DNA from: Candidatus Equihabitans merdae
Lineage (GTDB): Bacteria > Bacillota > Clostridia > Lachnospirales > Lachnospiraceae
NCBI GenBank assembly: GCA_018065025.1
Contig: JAGHUB010000283.1
Span: 1-9,947, forward strand
Direction of reading: 5' to 3'
DNA: 9,947 nt
Made by a program: the position numbers and the translations under genes. A model generated the notes under the pieces. That model was not told where the DNA came from. It worked only from the letters and a program-made list of their open reading frames with translations, and did no database searches. Shown one piece after another: positions 6,183 to 9,947 of the stretch (position 1 is its first letter; every line of letters begins with the position of its first letter).

Positions 6183-9100
6183 TTTTTAGCTTCCTTTGCG
6201 AATAATGCGTTTGCTTCATCCTCACAACCGAAAAGTACACCGTAGACCTTAATCCACTCTTTCTTAGCCAGATCCTTCTCTTCATCCATGGAACGATCTA
6301 CTACCAGAGGAATATTCATCATAGCTGCACGATCAGTGATCTCGAAGAGGCGATCGGCCTGTTCTTCTACAGACAGTGCATCCTTTTCATCGGATTCTAC
6401 AGGAAGAAGGGCTGAGGGCATGATCATCAGATCAGCCTTGGCTTTCAGAAGAACCTTGAAGTCAGGATTCTCTGCCGGACCGGCAAAGGTAACTTCCTGA
6501 TCACCAAAGATCTCCTTGGCAGCCTTTTCGTCCATGGCTACGGATGTCACCTGTTTCAGAAGATCCAGTTTTTCCATGGAGCTGACAACTTCATCTGCTG
6601 CAAGATAAGTGTTTTCTCTGGGCAGCTGAATGATGACCATCTCTTTATCCAGACCGGCCGGTACAACAGCACCTTCAGGAACCAACAGATAACTTACGAT
6701 GTTGCCCTTGTAGAGTTCTGCTACAACTTCTTCAGTAGAAGCAGCTACTGCCTCATCACTTTCACTATCAGAAGCATCTGATGAGGAGTCATCTTTTTCG
6801 TCAACGTCCTTTGGAGTCTCAACTTCTTCGCTGTCTTCTTCGTTAGCTTCCTTGACATCTTCAGACTTGGCAGCCTTCTGATCTTTGTCACCTGCCAGTT
6901 CAGGATCTCTGGCAGTGTCTCTTGTCATGTCGATTTCAAGAAGTGTGATGCCCTTGTCATAATGGAAGATCTTGAAGTATTCAGCATACTCAACAGCCTT
7001 CTCGTCATTGTCCAGAGCCTTCAGACCTGCGATCTGAGGAGCTTCTTCATGAAGGGCTTTGTTAGAAAGCTTACTGCCATCACCGTTACCGGCAGCATCG
7101 GCTGCAGCCAGGTAGATGAAGATGGCGTATGTGATCTCATGAGGTACTGACATCTTCGTTGTCATACCGATGATGGTGTTGTTGGCATTGAGCTGAACCG
7201 GAATGGTTACGGTTGCGCCGCCACCGCCAACGGAGGTGTTATACTGACGGCCATTGGCCTTAACATAGGTATAATAGGGACTGTCAAAGAACAGTGTTGC
7301 GAAGGCCTGACCGCCTGAGACTGTGATCTTTGTGCAGGAGATCTGAACCTTGCCGGTACCGCCGCTGAAGGAGAAGCGATCCGGTGTATAAACGCCGTCA
7401 GCCAGGTTTGTGCTGCTGTTTACTGCAGATGTGGAACCGCTGGTATCGGATGTATAAGAAGATTCTTTTTCAGGAGTCTTGTCCTCCTTCTTATCCTCTT
7501 CTTTTTTGTCATCATCCTTCTTGTCGTCGTCTTTCTTGTCATCGTCAGCAGCATCCTTCTTTGTCAGGTTATCGCCGCTGAAGACGATGGTGCGATCATA
7601 CCACTTATCATTCTTTGATGAATGTGCAGCGATCTGAACATCGGCATCGGTCTTCTCAAAGGGAATGATGAACTGATAACCGGTCTTCTCTGTACCATCT
7701 GTATCGGTGTATTTTACTTCTCCGACTTTTCCGATCATCTGAGCTTCGGTGGCAGTATCAGCACCTTCAGCTGTTCCCATGAAGAGGTAATCGTAACCGG
7801 TACCGCTTAATGTGATCAGAGCCTGACCTTTTCCATCCTTGGAAGTGATGACGCAATCAACGATTCTGAACATAGAAGCGCTGGATGAAACGGTAGTTGT
7901 GTATGTACCGTCAGCCAGATCTGTGTCACCCCAGTTATCTGAGCTTTCCGGCTCATCCTGTTTTACAATGTCAGCACTGCTGAATACGATCTGACGATCA
8001 TACCAGACATCATCTCTGACACCATGAGCTGCCATATTGACAACTTCATCGGTCTTGCCAAAGGGAATCACAAACTGATAACCGGTCTTCTCACTGCCGG
8101 CATCATTGGTGTAAGTGACTTCACCAACCTTGGGGATGATCTGATCGGAGGAGGCTGCTGCAGCTTCTTCTTTAGTACCCATGAAGAGAGCATCGTAACC
8201 TGTGCCGCTTAATGTAATCAGAGCCTGGGCTTTACCATCTTTGGCAGTGATTTCGCAAGCGATGATCTTAAACATGCTAGTGTTCTGGCAAACAGCTGTG
8301 GTGGTATAGGAACCATCGGCCAGGCTTGTGTCGCCCCACAGATCAGTAGCAGAACCTTCGGGACCATCACCATCATCGGAACCACTGTCATCTCCACCTG
8401 CTGTTGCAGAAGGAATACCCATCCACAGATAGTTTTCAGACCAGGTGCCCTTATCAGAACGACCTACAGCAACCGGGATCCATGAATTTTCACAAGACTC
8501 CGGTAACTCGATGTCGAAATGACAATCTGAGCCAACCACTGTGCCGGAGAAATAGTTGTCCTTGTTCTCATCTGTCACTGCACCGATATAGAGACGGTCA
8601 AATGTCTTCTTGCCTACTGTATCAAAGGAAATCTTAAGCTTGCCGCCTTCCTTTGTGCAGACAACGTTGCCGATGGGGAACATACCATAGGCTGAGTGAC
8701 CTTCACCATCTTCTTTCAGAACAGTCATGCTGTCGATGGCAGCTGTGGGAGCATTATGGGTTGCTTGGGGTTCCTCTTCCTCTGCAGGAGCTGACGTGGC
8801 AGAAGGAATACCAAGCCACAGGATATTTGTGGTAGCCCATTCTGAACCGGACTTACCTACGGCAACACGTACCCAGCTATTTTCATAAGAGGCGGGAACT
8901 GTGAAATCGAAAGTAAGGGGTGAACCGGAACCGGTGAAATAACCTGACTTGTTTTCATCCGTCTCTGCACCGAAATACAGGCACTTATAAGTGCTCTTAG
9001 AACCGGTGTCAAATGTGATATGCAGGCTGGCGCCTTCCTTGGTAACGACACCATTTGAACAAGGGAACATGCCATAAGGGCTGCCATCATTCTTAACAAC

Positions 9101-9565
9101 AGTAAGAGCTGAGATAGCTGCTGTGGGCTGATTGGGCTCTTCGCGGTTAAGATCTTCTGTGACAGGATTCTGAGCAGCCATGAAAGCCAGAATCTCTTCC
9201 GGTGTCATACGGTCTTCAGACTTGCTTTCTGAAGCATCCTCTTTGGCTTCTTCGGACTGGGCATCCTTGCTGTCATCAGAATCTGTAGTTGACTGAGAAT
9301 CATCCTGATCCTTGTCTTCAGCTGCTTCCTCTGTTGAAGCATCATCTGAAGAAGGTTCTTCAGTTTCCTCTGCAGCAGGAGTCTCCGGTGTGACTTCCGG
9401 AACTTCCTCAACTTCAGGAGCAGGTTCAACTACTTCAGTAACTTCTGCTGCCACTGAGGGTTCTGAAACTCCATCCTCAGCAGAAACAGACATAACCGGA
9501 GCCACGGTCATGACGGCTGAAAGAACTACAGCTAAAAAACGACGATTAATTCGAAAATGCATCAT
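6179..9565 (-). CDS. Large secreted multidomain protein, candidate surface corrinoid-capture protein
   Basis: No family name is recognised for the whole 1128-residue protein. A Sec signal peptide (residues 1-29, likely cleaved after VSA) is followed by an acidic, Glu/Asp/Ser-rich stalk (30-146). Next come two copies of one beta-rich domain (about 147-257 and 273-388) and two copies of another (about 409-534 and 544-668). A DDDKK-type charged linker, a NEAT-like domain (about 717-825) and a terminal segment (about 852-1128) resembling the N-lobe of the next gene's binding protein complete it. An acidic insertion (884-948) interrupts that last segment. There is no lipobox, no LPXTG sorting signal, no C-terminal membrane helix and no SLH motif, so the mode of attachment is unknown. 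It is the first gene behind the cobalamin riboswitch, and its TGA overlaps the ATG of the binding lipoprotein (ATGA). Capture of corrinoids outside the membrane is inferred from context; haem binding remains an alternative because of the NEAT-like domain. Confidence 0.85.
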   Translation of the reverse strand: MMHFRINRRFLAVVLSAVMTVAPVMSVSAEDGVSEPSVAAEVTEVVEPAPEVEEVPEVTPETPAAEETEEPSSDDASTEEAAEDKDQDDSQSTTDSDDSKDAQSEEAKEDASESKSEDRMTPEEILAFMAAQNPVTEDLNREEPNQPTAAISALTVVKNDGSPYGMFPCSNGVVTKEGASLHITFDTGSKSTYKCLYFGAETDENKSGYFTGSGSPLTFDFTVPASYENSWVRVAVGKSGSEWATTNILWLGIPSATSAPAEEEEPQATHNAPTAAIDSMTVLKEDGEGHSAYGMFPIGNVVCTKEGGKLKISFDTVGKKTFDRLYIGAVTDENKDNYFSGTVVGSDCHFDIELPESCENSWIPVAVGRSDKGTWSENYLWMGIPSATAGGDDSGSDDGDGPEGSATDLWGDTSLADGSYTTTAVCQNTSMFKIIACEITAKDGKAQALITLSGTGYDALFMGTKEEAAAASSDQIIPKVGEVTYTNDAGSEKTGYQFVIPFGKTDEVVNMAAHGVRDDVWYDRQIVFSSADIVKQDEPESSDNWGDTDLADGTYTTTVSSSASMFRIVDCVITSKDGKGQALITLSGTGYDYLFMGTAEGADTATEAQMIGKVGEVKYTDTDGTEKTGYQFIIPFEKTDADVQIAAHSSKNDKWYDRTIVFSGDNLTKKDAADDDKKDDDKKDDDKKEEDKKEDKTPEKESSYTSDTSGSTSAVNSSTNLADGVYTPDRFSFSGGTGKVQISCTKITVSGGQAFATLFFDSPYYTYVKANGRQYNTSVGGGGATVTIPVQLNANNTIIGMTTKMSVPHEITYAIFIYLAAADAAGNGDGSKLSNKALHEEAPQIAGLKALDNDEKAVEYAEYFKIFHYDKGITLLEIDMTRDTARDPELAGDKDQKAAKSEDVKEANEEDSEEVETPKDVDEKDDSSSDASDSESDEAVAASTEEVVAELYKGNIVSYLLVPEGAVVPAGLDKEMVIIQLPRENTYLAADEVVSSMEKLDLLKQVTSVAMDEKAAKEIFGDQEVTFAGPAENPDFKVLLKAKADLMIMPSALLPVESDEKDALSVEEQADRLFEITDRAAMMNIPLVVDRSMDEEKDLAKKEWIKVYGVLFGCEDEANALFAKEAKK
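7091..7414 (-). other. NEAT-like domain of the secreted protein (residues ~718-825)
   Basis: This single domain opens with LADGVYT and continues with KVQISC, KITVSGGQA, ATLFFDS, YYTYVK, a GGGGATVTIPV strand and PHEITYAIFI. The DG.Y opening, a K.TV.GG turn, a Y.YVK segment and a late PH.I.Y.I strand are the general plan of NEAT (near-iron-transporter) domains. The usual haem-ligating YxxxY pair in the last hairpin is not clear: one Tyr (813) is present, and the position where the partner would be expected is not obviously Tyr. I would call the fold NEAT-like and leave the ligand open. Confidence 0.5.
7478..7546 (-). repeat. 15-bp tandem repeat encoding DDDKK linker
   Basis: Residues about 674-696 consist of three DDDKK units, one EEDKK unit and a partial unit, that is, a 5-residue (15-bp) period. 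The codons vary between units (GAC/GAT, AAG/AAA), so the DNA repeat is imperfect. It probably forms a flexible or extended zwitterionic hinge between the type B domains and the NEAT-like domain. Confidence 0.85.
7562..7936 (-). repeat. Type B domain, copy 2 (residues ~544-668)
   Basis: This is the second type B copy and is more similar to its partner than the two A copies are to each other. Long stretches around QALITLSGTGYD and the EKTGYQF-to-PF strand are nearly unchanged. It leads straight into the charged DDDKK linker. The contrast in divergence suggests that the A and B pairs duplicated at different times. Confidence 0.85.
7964..8341 (-). repeat. Type B domain, copy 1 (residues ~409-534)
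   Basis: This is the first of two closely similar repeats. Shared landmarks are WGDT, LADG.YTTT, S.MF.I..C.IT.KDGK, QALITLSGTGYD, LFMGT, KVGEV.YT, EKTGYQF.IPF, AAH and WYDR.IVFS. The plan (DG.Y opening, a charged KDGK turn, alternating strands, a late aromatic strand) resembles the NEAT and related Ig-like surface domains of Firmicutes. That family link is inference. Confidence 0.85.
8402..8749 (-). repeat. Type A domain, copy 2 (residues ~273-388)
   Basis: This is the second copy of the type A domain. It keeps the same landmark order as copy 1, from PTAAI through YGMFP, TKEG, LYIGA, TDENK, ENSW and VAVG to GIPSAT. Copy 2 carries Cys303, Cys348 and Cys358, while copy 1 has Cys169 and Cys195, so the cysteines are not conserved between copies. 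The copies are clearly paralogous but diverged, which argues against a very recent duplication. Confidence 0.85.
8795..9127 (-). repeat. Type A domain, copy 1 (residues ~147-257)
   Basis: This is the first of two protein-level repeats in the secreted protein. Shared landmarks with copy 2 are PTAAI at the start, YGMFP, TKEG, a FDT strand, LY.GA.TDENK, a YF.G turn, P.S.ENSW, VAVG and the closing GIPSAT. The pattern of alternating hydrophobic residues with conserved Trp and Tyr suggests an all-beta sandwich. I do not recognise a named Pfam family. Confidence 0.85.
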
Positions 9566-9573
9566 AAACCTCC
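9566..9573 (-). promoter_or_regulatory. Ribosome binding site, first gene (ambiguous start)
   Basis: A full GGAGG lies at 9573-9569 on the minus strand. It is 3 nt from the first ATG (9565-9563) and 6 nt from an immediately adjacent second ATG (9562-9560). The second spacing is nearer the usual optimum, so translation may really begin at Met2. The product would differ only by one residue at the start of the signal peptide. Confidence 0.8.
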
Positions 9574-9631
9574 ACTAAATGATTTCGAATAGACGATTGC
9601 AATTTTATACGACACAAGGAAAATCGAACCA

Positions 9632-9669
9632 CAAAAATAATAAAGCCAACAGACGCAATCTGTCGGCTT
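9632..9669 (-). terminator. Riboswitch-controlled intrinsic terminator
   Basis: On the minus strand, AAGCCGACAGA (9669-9659) pairs with TCTGTTGGCTT (9653-9643) to give an 11-bp stem with one G-U pair and a 5-nt TTGCG loop. The U-rich tract TATTATTTTT follows at once. It sits about 60 nt after the B12 box and about 65 nt before the first start codon, which is the usual place for the expression platform of a transcription-attenuating riboswitch. A smaller hairpin (GATCA/TGATC arms at 9704-9700 and 9692-9688) lies between aptamer and terminator. I could not identify a convincing antiterminator pairing by eye. Confidence 0.9.
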
Positions 9670-9727
9670 GAAAGACTTCTTCAGTACGATCAAACCTCGT
9701 GATCTGACACCTTACCGATGTCTTGTA

Positions 9728-9890
9728 CCACAGTCCGGCAGGTCTCCTGGCTTGCGTTCAACGTGTCTCATCCACCTTCCCAACGGCTCAGTGGCATATC
9801 GGATGAGACCCTCCCGCTTACAGTGACGAGATCGCGCAGGATTTTCACCTGCTTCCCTATTCTCCCCATAAATAAGGCTCCGGCTGCTCC
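9728..9890 (-). ncRNA. Cobalamin riboswitch aptamer (class I, AdoCbl-type)
   Basis: Read on the minus strand, this leader carries the hallmark conserved pieces of the cobalamin riboswitch in the right order. GGGAA is at 9857-9853, followed by the GCAGGTGAAAATCCTGC hairpin at 9852-9836, the CACTGTAAG segment near 9825-9817, the GCCACTG box at 9795-9789, and the B12 box AAGCCAGGAGACCTGCC at 9753-9737. A closing P1 stem can be drawn between CAGCCGG (9886-9880) and CCGGACTG (9738-9731, with one bulged A). It lies directly upstream of an intrinsic terminator and of seven genes that look like corrinoid uptake and salvage, so it is expected to shut the operon down when adenosylcobalamin is abundant. 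The motifs are seen directly; the ligand and the OFF direction follow from the family and the terminator. Confidence 0.96.
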
Positions 9891-9947
9891 GTATTCAATT
9901 GCCCTTGTTACTTACATTTTTTTGGTAAGCACATACACAGACATAAT

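Noticed and set aside
6176..6190. A run of six A residues at the junction of the large protein and the lipoprotein (GCT AAA AAA TGA) where a -1 slip would join the two frames and add a whole binding protein after the half-lobe.
   Set aside because: The site lacks a canonical X XXY YYZ heptamer with a clear downstream pseudoknot. The lipoprotein has its own ribosome site and a functional lipoprotein signal that would be wasted in a fusion. Ordinary ATGA coupling explains it.
7478..7546. The 15-bp repeats considered as a CRISPR or mobile-element trace.
   Set aside because: They are in frame, contiguous without spacers, and encode a DDDKK linker within a long coding sequence.
9911..9929. Short inverted repeat CTTAC...GTAAG upstream of the riboswitch, considered as a regulatory hairpin or upstream terminator.
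   Set aside because: It has only five base pairs with an A-rich loop and no U-tract in the minus-strand direction; it could easily arise by chance.
9891..9947. Promoter for the operon upstream of the riboswitch.
   Set aside because: No convincing pair of -35 and -10 boxes could be picked on the minus strand; the promoter may lie at or beyond the window edge.

Overview
The window reads as one minus-strand operon for taking up corrinoids (vitamin B12 and relatives) and rebuilding them. Transcription runs from high to low coordinates. The likely host is a Gram-positive anaerobe of the Clostridia, plausibly Lachnospiraceae. This rests on strong GGAGG ribosome binding sites, a lipoprotein-type solute-binding protein, a monoderm-style secreted protein with very acidic linkers, a GC content that looks mid-to-upper 40s by eye, and the style of the CbiB and CobU relatives. 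The taxonomic call is inference.

Region by region, in transcription order: (1) about 9890-9632 is an untranslated leader. It holds a class-I cobalamin (adenosylcobalamin-type) riboswitch followed by an intrinsic terminator, a layout that switches the operon off when B12 is plentiful. (2) 9565-6179 encodes an 1128-residue secreted protein. It has a signal peptide, an acidic stalk, two copies of one beta-rich domain, two copies of a second, a DDDKK-repeat linker, a NEAT-like fifth domain, and a final piece that matches only the N-terminal lobe of the solute-binding protein encoded next. (3) 6182-4899, 4892-3867 and 3867-2731 are a complete type II ABC importer of the BtuFCD/FhuD-FecCD-FecE class: binding lipoprotein, permease, and ATPase with a C-terminal extension. 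(4) 2729-2073, 2047-1088 and 1075-95 encode a CobC-type phosphatase, a two-domain CobU-like kinase/guanylyltransferase and the CbiB amide synthase, all from nucleotide-loop assembly. CobS, CobT and the threonine-phosphate decarboxylase CobD are not in the window. The operon probably continues past the left edge, where a possible TTG-started frame runs off the end.

The genes are tightly packed (overlaps of 4 and 1 nt, gaps of 1 to 25 nt), so they are very likely co-transcribed and partly translationally coupled. The working model is that the large secreted protein captures corrinoids at or outside the cell wall and passes them to the lipoprotein. The permease and ATPase import them, and the CbiB, CobU and CobC steps convert incomplete or foreign corrinoids into the cell's own cobamide. 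The large protein is the most novel element: it matches no family I can name as a whole, it is the first gene behind the B12 switch, and it carries half a binding protein. Its corrinoid-binding role is inferred from context only.
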